Positions 34,725-43,679 of a stretch of DNA of 64,000 nucleotides are shown here, one piece after another. Position 1 is the first letter of the stretch, and each line of letters opens with the position of its first letter. This DNA comes from Bacteroidota bacterium (lineage in GTDB: Bacteria; Bacteroidota; Bacteroidia; Flavobacteriales; Flavobacteriaceae), in the NCBI GenBank assembly GCA_023387965.1, contig JAEWHE010000040.1, forward strand, positions 1 through 64,000. Reading direction: 5' to 3'. The notes below the pieces were generated by a model. It was not told where the DNA came from, did no database searches, and saw only the letters and a program-made list of their open reading frames with translations. Position numbers and translations under genes: made by a program.

Positions 34725-35417
34725 ATGGAAACTATTTTTGAGTGGAGTAGGATTTTAATGAACGATTTGCCGTATGAATTTTTATTCGAAATTTTTTTTC
34801 GCGCTTCGGTTATGTTCATCGTGTTACTGATCACATTACGATTAACCGGAAAACGTGGCGTTCGGCAACTTTCCATTTTTGAAACCGTAATTATTATTGC
34901 TTTAGGTTCTGCCGCCGGTGATCCAATGTTTTACGAAGATGTCGGAATTTTGCCAGCCATTACAGTTTTTGTCATCATTATCGCTTTGTATCGTTTTGTC
35001 ACATATCTCACGGGAAAATTCAGATGGTTTGAAGTTTTAGTCGAAGGAAAAACGCATTGTTTGATTCGCGATGGAAGATTTGCTGTAAAAAATTTTAAAA
35101 GGGAAGGTTTGGCACAAGATGAATTTTTTGCCGAATTAAGACTTAGAAACGTATCACATTTAGGACAAGTAAAAAATGCTTACCTCGAAACTACGGGTGA
35201 TGTGAGCGTTTTTTTCTATGAAGATGAGGAAGTAAAATTAGGGTTGCCTATTTTGCCCGAATTGTTTGAGAAAAAAAGCAAACACATTCCCGAAAGCGGT
35301 AAATTTGCGTGTTGTAATTGCGGAAATATTCAAGAACATCATCAAGATCACGGCAAATGTGAGGTTTGTCAAAAAGAAATTTGGGTAAAACCCATCAATT
35401 GTAAAAGGATATCTTAA
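34725..35417 (+). CDS. DUF421 (YetF-like) membrane protein with C-terminal zinc ribbon
   Basis: 230 residues. Three N-terminal membrane segments, the family motif RLTGKRGVRQLSIFETVIII, then IALGSAAGDPMFYEDVG, and a soluble domain (LVEGKTHCLIRDGRF, DEFFAELRLRNVSHLGQVK). Unusual for the family is a C-terminal four-cysteine knuckle (CCNCG ... CEVCQ), probably binding zinc. YetF-type proteins have no firm function. The stop overlaps the ATG of the next gene (TAATG). Confidence 0.88.
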   Translation: METIFEWSRILMNDLPYEFLFEIFFRASVMFIVLLITLRLTGKRGVRQLSIFETVIIIALGSAAGDPMFYEDVGILPAITVFVIIIALYRFVTYLTGKFRWFEVLVEGKTHCLIRDGRFAVKNFKREGLAQDEFFAELRLRNVSHLGQVKNAYLETTGDVSVFFYEDEEVKLGLPILPELFEKKSKHIPESGKFACCNCGNIQEHHQDHGKCEVCQKEIWVKPINCKRIS

Positions 35418-35902
35418 TGAATTTTAAAATCGAACCGACAAACGATTTTCCAACAATTAGAGAAATTGCACTCAAAACTTGGCCAGAAACCTACGGCAAT
35501 ATTTTGTCAAATGAGCAATTGGATTATATGCTGTCACTTTTTTACAGCGAAGAAAATTTACGGCAACAATCTGAAAAACAGCAATTTATTTTGTTGAAAG
35601 AAAATAACTTGCCACTTGGATTTGCTGCTTATGAAATTTTTCCAAATGATGCTTCCGCAAAAATTCACAAGTTGTACGTTTTGCCCGGAAATCAGGGCAA
35701 AGGCATTGGCAAAAATTTGGTTGAGTACATTTTGCGTCAAGCAAAAAAAGAAAATCTTTCGCACTTGTCCTTAAACGTAAACCGAAATAATCCAGCCATT
35801 CAATTTTACCAAAGATTAGGTTTTGAAATTGTAAAAGAAGAAGACATTTCCATCGGAAACGGTTATTTAATGGAAGATTTTGTCATGCAGCTAGATTGCT
35901 GA
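35417..35902 (+). CDS. GNAT family N-acetyltransferase
   Basis: 161 residues with the acetyl-CoA binding motif VLPGNQGKGIGKNLVEYIL and the C-terminal NPAIQFYQRLGFEIV. Substrate unknown; some relatives act on spermidine or on protein N-termini. Translationally coupled to the YetF-like gene. Confidence 0.88.
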   Translation: MNFKIEPTNDFPTIREIALKTWPETYGNILSNEQLDYMLSLFYSEENLRQQSEKQQFILLKENNLPLGFAAYEIFPNDASAKIHKLYVLPGNQGKGIGKNLVEYILRQAKKENLSHLSLNVNRNNPAIQFYQRLGFEIVKEEDISIGNGYLMEDFVMQLDC

Positions 35903-35966
35903 TTTTTTGTATTTTATTTGGGTAAAGATTAAGAAACTGCTAACTAAAAGCATTCATTTTTCGGCT

Positions 35967-35974
35967 TAACTTTG
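35967..35974 (+). promoter_or_regulatory. -7 element for the STAS-like gene
   Basis: TAACTTTG matches TAnnTTTG, 28 bp upstream of the ATG at 36003; no clear -33 element. Confidence 0.4.
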
Positions 35975-36002
35975 AGTAAAACCTAACGTAAAACTCAAAT
36001 TT

Positions 36003-36380
36003 ATGATCGAGAAAATACACAATCTACCACAAAATATGGTAGGTTTTCGCTCAAGTGGCGAAGTGACCAAAGACGATTTTGAAATCGTTCACCAAGAAGT
36101 TGAAAAACTGGTAGAAAAAACCGACAAGCTGAATTATTTATTGTATCTCGAAGATTCCCCGAAAAATTTCACCGTTGGAGCTTGGCTTCAAGATGCGCTT
36201 TTGGGCATTAAAAATTTAACAAAATGGAATCGCGCCGCAATTATTTCTGACTCTGAAACGGTGGATAAATTTACGGCTGTTTTTAGCAAAGTCATGCCTG
36301 GAGAATTTAAAGTTTTTCAGAAAAATGATTTGGAACGCGCAATTGATTGGACTTCGGAAAAAATTGATGTTGAAGAATAA
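36003..36380 (+). CDS. SpoIIAA-like (STAS fold) protein
   Basis: 125 residues: GFRSSGEVTKDDFEIVHQEV, then NYLLYLEDSPKNFTVGAWLQD, with EFKVFQKNDLERAIDWTSEK at the end. This is the pattern of the small SpoIIAA-like/STAS family. Likely a cytoplasmic ligand- or partner-binding protein; ligand unknown. 12 bp upstream of the next gene, so an operon is likely. Confidence 0.82.
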   Translation: MIEKIHNLPQNMVGFRSSGEVTKDDFEIVHQEVEKLVEKTDKLNYLLYLEDSPKNFTVGAWLQDALLGIKNLTKWNRAAIISDSETVDKFTAVFSKVMPGEFKVFQKNDLERAIDWTSEKIDVEE

Positions 36381-36392
36381 ATTAAAGCAATC

Positions 36393-36899
36393 ATGGGAGA
36401 TCACAAAAATTTAAGCAATGAGGAAGCGGTCGCAAAACTAAAAAAACTGGCAGAAAGCATCCGCATTTGTATGTTTTGCACAGATTTGTCGCACATTCCG
36501 TTTTCCACAAGACCGATGTCGGTTCAGGAAGTGGACGAATCTGGAAATATTTGGTTTTTAAGCGGAGCTGACAGCAATAAAAATTTTGAAATAAAACAAG
36601 ACGAAGAAGTGCAACTTTTGTTTGCCAACCCGTCTTCAACAGATTATATCAATGTTTTTGGAAAAGCATTTATTTACAAAGACAAAAATACCATTGAAAA
36701 TAAATGGTCGCCAATGGCAAAAGCTTGGTTTTCCGAAGGAAAAGATGACCCGAATTTAACCGTTATCAGAGTCCAACCGGATTACACTTATTATTGGGAT
36801 ACTAAAAGCGACAAAATGATTTCGATGCTAAAAATAGCAGTTGGAGCTGTAATTGGCAAGCCACTCGACGACGGAATTGAAGGAAAATTGTCAATTTAA
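36393..36899 (+). CDS. Pyridoxamine 5'-phosphate oxidase family / general stress protein 26-like
   Basis: 168 residues, split beta-barrel flavin-binding fold: CMFCTDLSHIPFSTRPMSVQ, NIWFLSGADSNKNFEI and VFGKAFIYKDKNTIENKWSP. The family binds FMN or heme and is often stress-induced; not the true PdxH. Co-transcribed with the STAS-like gene; a terminator follows. Confidence 0.88.
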   Translation: MGDHKNLSNEEAVAKLKKLAESIRICMFCTDLSHIPFSTRPMSVQEVDESGNIWFLSGADSNKNFEIKQDEEVQLLFANPSSTDYINVFGKAFIYKDKNTIENKWSPMAKAWFSEGKDDPNLTVIRVQPDYTYYWDTKSDKMISMLKIAVGAVIGKPLDDGIEGKLSI

Positions 36900-36945
36900 T
36901 TCAAGAATTTTAAAAAAAAATATAAAAACTTTGAGTTAGTTACCG

Positions 36946-36974
36946 AAAAAGCTTCCATAAAATGGAAGCTTTTT
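36946..36974 (+). terminator. Terminator
   Basis: AAAAAGCTTCCAT and ATGGAAGCTTTTT, a perfect 13-bp stem with a 3-base loop, 47 bp after the stress-protein gene. Confidence 0.85.
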
Positions 36975-37049
36975 TATTTGAAAAATTAACATCATCTAAA
37001 CGTTTTTCACCAAAGTTATCCGCTAAATTTAAATGAAAATCCATCGCGT

Positions 37050-39530
37050 ATGCAAGAAACATTACACGTCAAAAAAAATATTCCGAAGTGGCTGAAAATT
37101 GTTTTTAAAATTTTGGCAATAATATTCGTGTTGATGGTCGTTTTGTACTTGTCGATGGCATTTTACATTAATTCCAACAAAGAAAAAATTTTAGCTTCGG
37201 TGACATCGCAAATCAACGAAAATATTGATGGCAAAATTAAAATTGGTGCGATGGATCCCACTTTCGTGCAAGGATTTCCCCGAATTTCCCTTCGCTTAAA
37301 AAACGTAGAAATCACCGATAAACTTTGGCAAAAACATCAAAAGACATTGGTAAAAGCCAACGATTTTAATCTTTCGATTAATGCACTTGCGTTTCTTTTC
37401 GGCGAAGTCGAAATTAGAAAAATTGAGATTTCCAATGCGAAAATTCATTTGTTCACGGATGAAAATGGTTACAGCAATACTTCTGTTTTTGGCAAAAAAA
37501 ACAATAAAAGCCAAAATGAAAAATCGGATGAATCTTTTGGCAGAATCAAAGGCTTCGACTTTAAAAATGTTCAATTTATTTCCGAAAATAAAAAAGGAGG
37601 AAAGTTGTTTGATTTTTTAATCCATGATTTTTATGCAAAATTTAAGTTTGATTCTGAAGGTTGGGAATCTTCCGGAAAGATTAATGCGTTTGCTAACAAC
37701 ATGGCTTTCAATACGAAACACGGAAGTTTTGTGAAATCGAAAAAAATTTCCGGTAAGTTGGCTGTAATTTCAAATCGGGAAAAAAGTACACTCGAAGTAC
37801 TCGAAAATACGCTGGAAATTGGAGGCGATAAATTTGATATTTCTGGTAAATTCTCTACCGATTCTGATGCAAAATCTCCTTTCGAACTTCACATCAAAGC
37901 ACCATCAATTCTATGGTTAAACGCCGCTAATTTGCTTTCGCCAAATATCACCAAACAACTAAAACGATTCGATTTAAAAAAAGAAATTAGCGTACGTTGC
38001 GACATCGCTGGAGATTTGAACGTAGAAGGCGATCCACATATTTTGGTAAATGCCGAAATCAAGGCTAACCAATTGACGATTCCGGATGGAACAATTGAAA
38101 ACTGTAGTTTCAGCGGCATTTTTTCTAACGAATACCGAAAAGGACAAGGATTCAACGACCCTAACTCTGTCATCAAAATTTACGATTTTAAAGGCGATTA
38201 TAACGAAATTCCGGTGGTAATGGATTCTGTCATCATCAGCAATCTCGAACAACCTTTGGCAACCGGAATTTTCAAATCTAAATTTCCTCTCGAAAAATTA
38301 AACAAAACGATTGATCCAAATCTGCTCCATTTTTCCGCCGGAAACGCCAATGTTGCGTTAGATTTCATTGCAGATATCGTAGATTTTTCCATCACAAAAC
38401 CTTACGTTTCTGGACTGGTTACGGTAGAAAACGCCAGCATAAAATATGTACCAAGGAATATTTCCTTTACCAATACGAGTTTGGCGCTGGATTTTACTGA
38501 CAAAGATCTTTTTATCAGAAATCTCAATTTGCAAACGCCAAAAAGTGTGGTGAAACTTGAAGGTTCAGTTAAAAATTTTCTCAACACATATTATACAGAT
38601 CCGAACAAAATTATCTTGCAGTGGAACATCACGAGTCCACAACTGCAACTCAATGAATTTCTTGGATTTCTTGGTTCGCGTAAAAAGGTAAAAAGTAAAA
38701 AAACAGCTACAAATCCTGATATTAGTGACAAACTTGATTTCCTTTTTGAAAAAAGTAGCGTCGCGATAAATATTGATGTTAAAAAACTGATCTACAATAA
38801 GTTTGTTGCTAATGATGTCAAAGCTGATTTTTTTGTTTCAGAAAAAGGAATTAATATCAAAAAAATGTTTGCCCGAAATTCCGGCGGAACTTTAAACTTT
38901 TCCGGAAACTTGTTTCAAAGTCAAAATGCCAATAAATTTTCCCTGAACACGAATATTCAAAAAGTGGAAATCGCTTCATTTTTCAAGGCATTCAATAATT
39001 TCGGGTTAGAAAGTTTAAAAGCCGAAAACCTTCAGGGCAATTTGTCGTCCACCTCAAAAATTTCGGGATTGATTAAAGACGATGGAAGTTTGTCACCAAA
39101 ATCAATCTATGGCAACTTAAATTTTCAATTACAAAACGGAAAATTGCTAAACTTCGAACCCATAAAAAATGCCGGAAAATTTGCGTTTCCGTTCCGCGAT
39201 CTCAACAATATCACGTTTAGTCAACTTAACGGAAAATTAATTCTAAACGGCGAAAAAGTGGAAATCGAACCCATGAAAATCAGCTCCAGCGTTCTCAATA
39301 TGGATGTTGCCGGAACTTATTCTTTCGGAAAAGGCACGAATATTTTGGTTGATGTTCCCTTGAGAAATCCTAAAAACGACCGCAATATCACCGACGAAGA
39401 AAAACTCGAAGAACGCCGAAATCGCGGCATCGTCTTGCATCTTCTCGCCACTGATAAAGGCAACCAAGACGGAAAAGTGAGCATAAAATTAGTCAGCAAA
39501 AAACGTGGCAAAGAAGCCATTTCCCAATAA
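37050..39530 (+). CDS. AsmA family protein
   Basis: 826 residues. One N-terminal transmembrane helix (KIVFKILAIIFVLMVVLYLS) anchors a long periplasmic beta-rich body with repeating beta-groove type segments (GKIKIGAMDPTFVQGFPRIS, LRLKNVEITD) and a C-terminal AsmA-like domain (GNLNFQLQNGKLLNFEP, NMDVAGTYSFGKGTNILVDV). AsmA-like proteins bridge the periplasm in phospholipid transport or outer-membrane homeostasis. Monocistronic, with its terminator right after the stop. Confidence 0.9.
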   Translation: MQETLHVKKNIPKWLKIVFKILAIIFVLMVVLYLSMAFYINSNKEKILASVTSQINENIDGKIKIGAMDPTFVQGFPRISLRLKNVEITDKLWQKHQKTLVKANDFNLSINALAFLFGEVEIRKIEISNAKIHLFTDENGYSNTSVFGKKNNKSQNEKSDESFGRIKGFDFKNVQFISENKKGGKLFDFLIHDFYAKFKFDSEGWESSGKINAFANNMAFNTKHGSFVKSKKISGKLAVISNREKSTLEVLENTLEIGGDKFDISGKFSTDSDAKSPFELHIKAPSILWLNAANLLSPNITKQLKRFDLKKEISVRCDIAGDLNVEGDPHILVNAEIKANQLTIPDGTIENCSFSGIFSNEYRKGQGFNDPNSVIKIYDFKGDYNEIPVVMDSVIISNLEQPLATGIFKSKFPLEKLNKTIDPNLLHFSAGNANVALDFIADIVDFSITKPYVSGLVTVENASIKYVPRNISFTNTSLALDFTDKDLFIRNLNLQTPKSVVKLEGSVKNFLNTYYTDPNKIILQWNITSPQLQLNEFLGFLGSRKKVKSKKTATNPDISDKLDFLFEKSSVAINIDVKKLIYNKFVANDVKADFFVSEKGINIKKMFARNSGGTLNFSGNLFQSQNANKFSLNTNIQKVEIASFFKAFNNFGLESLKAENLQGNLSSTSKISGLIKDDGSLSPKSIYGNLNFQLQNGKLLNFEPIKNAGKFAFPFRDLNNITFSQLNGKLILNGEKVEIEPMKISSSVLNMDVAGTYSFGKGTNILVDVPLRNPKNDRNITDEEKLEERRNRGIVLHLLATDKGNQDGKVSIKLVSKKRGKEAISQ

Positions 39531-39554
39531 AAAATCCCCCAATTTGGGGATTTT
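39531..39554 (+). terminator. Terminator of the AsmA-like gene
   Basis: AAAATCCCC and GGGGATTTT with a 6-base loop, starting directly after the stop codon and followed by T-rich sequence. Confidence 0.8.
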
Positions 39555-39561
39555 ATTTTTT

Positions 39562-39678
39562 TTAGAAGTAGCCTAAAAGCCAGTAAATTATGATGAAAAC
39601 AATTATAGTTCCCAAACATCCGCCGCCGAGTTTTTTCGCACCCCAGCCGGCAAGAATTGTTTTAAAAAATCCGTTCAT
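39562..39678 (-). CDS. 38-residue membrane protein
   Basis: ATG 39678 to TAA 39562: starts MNGFFKTILAGWGAKKLGGG and ends with a single hydrophobic helix CLGTIIVFIIIYWLLGYF. The composition is that of a real single-pass small membrane protein with an N-terminal basic/glycine loop; I believe similar mini-proteins occur in other Flavobacteria. Function unknown. It is flanked by the AsmA terminator on one side and the lipoprotein gene on the other. Confidence 0.65.
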   Translation of the reverse strand: MNGFFKTILAGWGAKKLGGGCLGTIIVFIIIYWLLGYF

Positions 39679-39755
39679 AATAATGTTTGTTTTGGTTAGT
39701 GTTCTAAAATTAAACCAAAAAAATCAAACAATTGTTATATAAAATCCACCAAATG

Positions 39756-40157
39756 TTATTGTAATTTATAAATCCGCTTCAATTCTGCTAATTGTTTGTC
39801 ACTTAAAAACTGCGGTTCTATCGTATTTTGCTTTCGTTGCAAATAAATTTCCCGCTGTTCAGCCGTCAAAATCTCCCTGAAATTCATCTCACTTTCGTAA
39901 ATAATTGGCGCAATTTCCTTGTTTTTTCTATCGTTCAAAGCATTTAATTTTTCCTTCTCAATCTCCCACAAACGCTCCAATTTCACCTTTTGATCATCAG
40001 AAAAATCGAGGTAATTCACCCGCTTAATTTTCGATTCGATATAATCATTTTTTTCCATGCTCATGTGAGATTTTGCGTTGAGCATCGTAAAAGTTTTCGT
40101 CATGTTACAACTCACAAACATAAAAGTAACGCATCCTAAAAGTAGAAATTTTCTCAT
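39756..40157 (-). CDS. Small lipoprotein of unknown function
   Basis: 133 residues from ATG 40157 (MRKFLLLGCVTFMFVSCN; lipobox Cys17). The mature part is helical and highly charged (DFSDDQKVKLERLWEIEKEK, NFREILTAEQREIYLQRKQ), with LT.EQ..IY and LSD.Q-type motifs reminiscent of Spy/CpxP-like periplasmic proteins. Similarity is weak and I give no function. An upstream in-frame start would destroy the signal peptide and is rejected. Confidence 0.75.
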   Translation of the reverse strand: MRKFLLLGCVTFMFVSCNMTKTFTMLNAKSHMSMEKNDYIESKIKRVNYLDFSDDQKVKLERLWEIEKEKLNALNDRKNKEIAPIIYESEMNFREILTAEQREIYLQRKQNTIEPQFLSDKQLAELKRIYKLQ

Positions 40158-40273
40158 AAAAGTGTTTTTTAATAAAGACGAAATAAAAATAAAAAAGGTT
40201 GCATGCGTTGTGTTTTTTTTTAGGAGCAACACACTAGGCATTTTTTGAACGATGTTCCCGTCGCCGTTTCAAT

Positions 40274-40301
40274 TTTCCTGCTCTAAAAAAAGAGCAGGAA
40301 A
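40274..40301. terminator. Perfect hairpin in the lipoprotein/uvrD divergent region
   Basis: TTTCCTGCTCT and AGAGCAGGAAA with a 6-base A loop, 11-bp stem. It lies between two divergent genes, so a terminator role is not obvious; it may be a leader structure or a leftover terminator. Confidence 0.5.
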
Positions 40302-40405
40302 GATTTTCACTTTGCCGGGGCTAATTAAAAACTCCAGGCATTTTTTTAAGGTTCGTTTTCCCACAATGCGTAAAATTGCCAGTACAAAATTTGCTCAAAA
40401 ATCCT

Positions 40406-40413
40406 TATTTTTG
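40406..40413 (+). promoter_or_regulatory. -7 element for the UvrD-like helicase gene
   Basis: TATTTTTG fits TAnnTTTG, 20 bp before the ATG at 40434; the -33 element is weak (TTTG 12 bp upstream). Confidence 0.4.
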
Positions 40414-40433
40414 CAAAAAGCAAAGAAAAAGAA

Positions 40434-42764
40434 ATGCAACAATATATTAGCCAACTCAACGATGCACAGCAAGCTCCGGTTTTGCAAAAAGACGGACCCA
40501 TGATTATTATCGCAGGAGCAGGTTCGGGAAAAACCAGAGTGTTAACCATAAGAATTGCGTACTTGATGAGTCAAGGCGTTGACGCTTTTAATATTTTGGC
40601 GTTAACCTTTACCAATAAAGCCGCCCGCGAAATGAAAAAAAGAATTTCAGACATCGTGGGTAGCAACGAAGCCAAAAACCTTTGGATGGGAACTTTTCAC
40701 TCAGTTTTCGCCAGAATTTTGCGTTCCGAAGCGGATAAATTGGGTTATCCTTCGAACTTTTCTATTTACGATTCTCAAGATTCAGTTCGGTTAATTGGTG
40801 CGATTATCAAAGAAATGCAGTTGGACAAAGACGTTTACAAACCCAAGCAAGTTTTCAGCAGAATTTCTTCGTATAAAAACAGTTTAATTACCGTAAAAGC
40901 CTACTTCAACAATCCTGAATTGCAGGAGCAAGACGCGATGTCTAAAAAACCACGTTTGGGTGAAATTTATCAAAATTATGTAGAACGTTGCTTTAAAGCT
41001 GGAGCCATGGATTTTGATGATTTGTTGCTGAAAACTAATGAGTTGCTAAACGTCCATCCAGATGTTTTGCAAAAATACCAAAACCGTTTTCGCTATATTT
41101 TAGTTGATGAGTACCAAGATACCAATCATTCACAATATTTAATTGTTCGTGCCTTGTCAGACAAGTTTCAAAATATTTGTGTAGTTGGTGATGATGCGCA
41201 AAGTATTTACGCGTTTCGTGGCGCAAACATCAACAATATTTTAAATTTTCAAAAAGATTATGCTGGCGTACAAACGTATCGATTAGAGCAAAATTATCGC
41301 TCTACCCGAAATATTGTGGAAGCCGCCAACAACGTAATCGACAAAAATAAAACCAAACTCGACAAAGTGGTTTGGACCGCAAATGATTTCGGACCAAAAA
41401 TAAAAATCCACCGCAGTTTAACCGATGGAGAAGAAGGCCGTTTTGTAGCTGGAGAAATTTTCGAAAAGAAAATGCAAAACCAGATGATGAACGGAAATTT
41501 TGCCATTTTGTATCGTACAAACGCACAATCTCGTGCCATGGAAGATGCGTTGAGAAAACGTGATATTCCCTACAGAATTTACGGCGGTTTGTCGTTTTAC
41601 CAACGAAAAGAAATCAAAGATGTTTTGTCGTATCTGCGATTGATTATTAATCCAAAAGACGAGGAAGCGTTGATTCGTGTGATCAATTATCCGGCAAGAG
41701 GAATTGGTGATACAACCGTCGAAAAGCTTACCATTGCTGCGAATCACTACAAACGATCCATTTTTGAAGTGATGGAAAACATCGACCGAATTGATCTAAA
41801 ATTAAATTCGGGGACAAGACAAAGACTTCAAGATTTTGTCACGATGATTAAAAGTTTTCAGGTAATTGATCAAAACCAAGATGCGTTTTATTTGGCGGAA
41901 CACGTGACCAAAAAAACGGGATTGATTCAGGAACTGAAAAAAGACGGAACACCAGAAGGAATCGCTCGACTGGAAAATATTGAAGAACTTTTAAACGGTA
42001 TTAAAGATTTTATCGAAGGGCAAAAAGAAATTGATGGTGCAAGAGGTTCGCTTTCAGAATTTATGGAAGATGTCGCCCTGGCAACCGATTTGGATAAAGA
42101 CACTGGCGACGATGATCGTGTGGCATTGATGACGATTCACTTGGCAAAGGGTTTGGAATTTCCATACGTTTTTGTGGTTGGAATGGAAGAAGATCTTTTT
42201 CCAAGCGCCATGAGTATGAACACGCGAAGTGAACTCGAAGAAGAACGTCGTTTATTTTACGTTGCCTTGACTCGTGCGGAACATCAAGCGTATTTAACTT
42301 ATGCTCAATCGCGTTACCGTTGGGGAAAATTAACGGACAGCGAACCGTCGCGTTTTATCGAGGAAATTGAAGGAGAATATTTGGAATATCTCACGCCAAA
42401 CGAAGGCAGTTATCGCTACAAACCAATGATTAACATGGATATTTTTGGCGATGTTGACAAGTCGAAACTACGATTGAACAAGCCTGTTGGCGGAATTCCA
42501 CCAAAAAAATATGGTGAGGAAGAACCCGCTGTTTCCGCAAATATCCGAAAGCTGAAACCTGTAGATTCTGGAAGTTCAAAACCTGGTTTACACGATGATA
42601 CTAAACTTAACGTAGGAAATGTGGTCATGCACGAACGTTTCGGAAAAGGTCAGGTGTTGAATCTTGAAGGAGCTGGAGCAGATAAAAAAGCAGAAATAAA
42701 ATTTGAAGTGGGAGGTATCAAAAAATTATTACTTCGATTTGCCAAACTCGATGTAATTGAGTAG
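40434..42764 (+). CDS. UvrD/PcrA/Rep-family DNA helicase
   Basis: 776 residues, superfamily 1A 3'-5' helicase: Q-motif LNDAQQAPV, Walker A GAGSGKT (28-34), TFTNKAAREMKKR, Walker B VDEYQDTN, GDDAQSIYAFRGA, YRSTRNIV, LAKGLEFPYVFVVGMEEDLF, and VALTRAEHQAYL. The C-terminus ends with the PcrA-type tail (GNVVMHERFGKGQVLNLEG), which binds RNA polymerase in PcrA. Works in nucleotide-excision repair, clearing of recombination intermediates and transcription-replication conflict. Single gene. Confidence 0.93.
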   Translation: MQQYISQLNDAQQAPVLQKDGPMIIIAGAGSGKTRVLTIRIAYLMSQGVDAFNILALTFTNKAAREMKKRISDIVGSNEAKNLWMGTFHSVFARILRSEADKLGYPSNFSIYDSQDSVRLIGAIIKEMQLDKDVYKPKQVFSRISSYKNSLITVKAYFNNPELQEQDAMSKKPRLGEIYQNYVERCFKAGAMDFDDLLLKTNELLNVHPDVLQKYQNRFRYILVDEYQDTNHSQYLIVRALSDKFQNICVVGDDAQSIYAFRGANINNILNFQKDYAGVQTYRLEQNYRSTRNIVEAANNVIDKNKTKLDKVVWTANDFGPKIKIHRSLTDGEEGRFVAGEIFEKKMQNQMMNGNFAILYRTNAQSRAMEDALRKRDIPYRIYGGLSFYQRKEIKDVLSYLRLIINPKDEEALIRVINYPARGIGDTTVEKLTIAANHYKRSIFEVMENIDRIDLKLNSGTRQRLQDFVTMIKSFQVIDQNQDAFYLAEHVTKKTGLIQELKKDGTPEGIARLENIEELLNGIKDFIEGQKEIDGARGSLSEFMEDVALATDLDKDTGDDDRVALMTIHLAKGLEFPYVFVVGMEEDLFPSAMSMNTRSELEEERRLFYVALTRAEHQAYLTYAQSRYRWGKLTDSEPSRFIEEIEGEYLEYLTPNEGSYRYKPMINMDIFGDVDKSKLRLNKPVGGIPPKKYGEEEPAVSANIRKLKPVDSGSSKPGLHDDTKLNVGNVVMHERFGKGQVLNLEGAGADKKAEIKFEVGGIKKLLLRFAKLDVIE

Positions 42765-43001
42765 TTTTTTTCAGACTCAATTTTCTAAAACCAATGATTC
42801 ACAGATTTTTTGGAATAATCTGTGAATCAGTGGCAATTTTAAATCACAACGTTTTTTTTCTAGCCACGAATTCGCGAATGTTTTTAAAATTTTTTGCCTT
42901 GAAAAAATATGTTTAGTAATTAATCTGTGAATTAGTGGCAACTTTTAAAATAATAATAATTCGTGCATTCGTGGTTAACTAATTTCAAGCAAAATTTAAA
43001 A
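42765..43001. repeat. Intergenic repeat cluster
   Basis: ATTCACAGATT and AATCTGTGAAT form an inverted repeat at 42797-42827. The segment AATCTGTGAATCAGTGGCAA (42817) is directly repeated at 42922 with two changes (AATCTGTGAATTAGTGGCAA). Pieces of a second motif, gccacgaattcgcgaat and attcgtgcattcgtggtt, lie at about 42863 and 42960. These look like the dispersed intergenic repeats common in Flavobacterium genomes. Confidence 0.7.
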
Positions 43002-43676
43002 TCAAAAAATCCACTTTTTCACCTCGTTTTTGTAAGTTTCGCCAATGGGTGTCGAACCTAAATCATGGTAGATAAGATTCCCGTCAACCGATTTTATTTT
43101 TTCCAAATTGATGATGTAAGATTTATGGATTCTCATGAATTTTTTCGAGGGAAGTTTTAGAATAAAATCTTTCAAATTATCCAATACAATCAAGCGTTCG
43201 TCCAAAAGATGAATTCGAATATAATCGCTTAAACCTTCAATAAAAATAATCTCTTCAGGATTGATTTTCACTTGTCTGCCATCAACTTTAACAAATAAAT
43301 GCAACTTGGTTTCAACATTCGTAATTTCAGAAAATTTTTGAACCGCTTTATGAAATTTGTCGAAACTGATTGGCTTCAGCAAATAATCAACCACGCGATA
43401 ATCATAACTTTCCAAGGCATAATCAGGATAAGCAGTTGTAACCACAAAATAATTTTCTTTGTTGAACATTTGCATCAACTGAATTCCAGACAATTCCGGC
43501 ATTTGGATATCAATAAAAATTAAATCGACGGTTTCTTTTTGCAATAAATCAATTGCCTGAAATACATCGGTTGTGGCTAAAACCACTTGTAATTGCAGGT
43601 GTTTTTCGGCATAACTTTTTAAAAGTTCAACCGCAAGAGGTTCATCGTCTAAAATGATACATCTAATTTTTTTCAT
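43002..43676 (-). CDS. LytTR-family response regulator
   Basis: 224 residues. Receiver domain with phosphoacceptor D56 (LIFIDIQMPELSG) followed by a LytTR DNA-binding domain (KVDGRQVKINPEEIIFIEGL, and LPSKKFMRIHKSYIINLEKI). Transcribed directly after the sensor kinase gene, three bases apart. Regulators of this class bind paired imperfect direct repeats; the target is unknown. Confidence 0.9.
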   Translation of the reverse strand: MKKIRCIILDDEPLAVELLKSYAEKHLQLQVVLATTDVFQAIDLLQKETVDLIFIDIQMPELSGIQLMQMFNKENYFVVTTAYPDYALESYDYRVVDYLLKPISFDKFHKAVQKFSEITNVETKLHLFVKVDGRQVKINPEEIIFIEGLSDYIRIHLLDERLIVLDNLKDFILKLPSKKFMRIHKSYIINLEKIKSVDGNLIYHDLGSTPIGETYKNEVKKWIF

Positions 43677-43679
43677 TTT

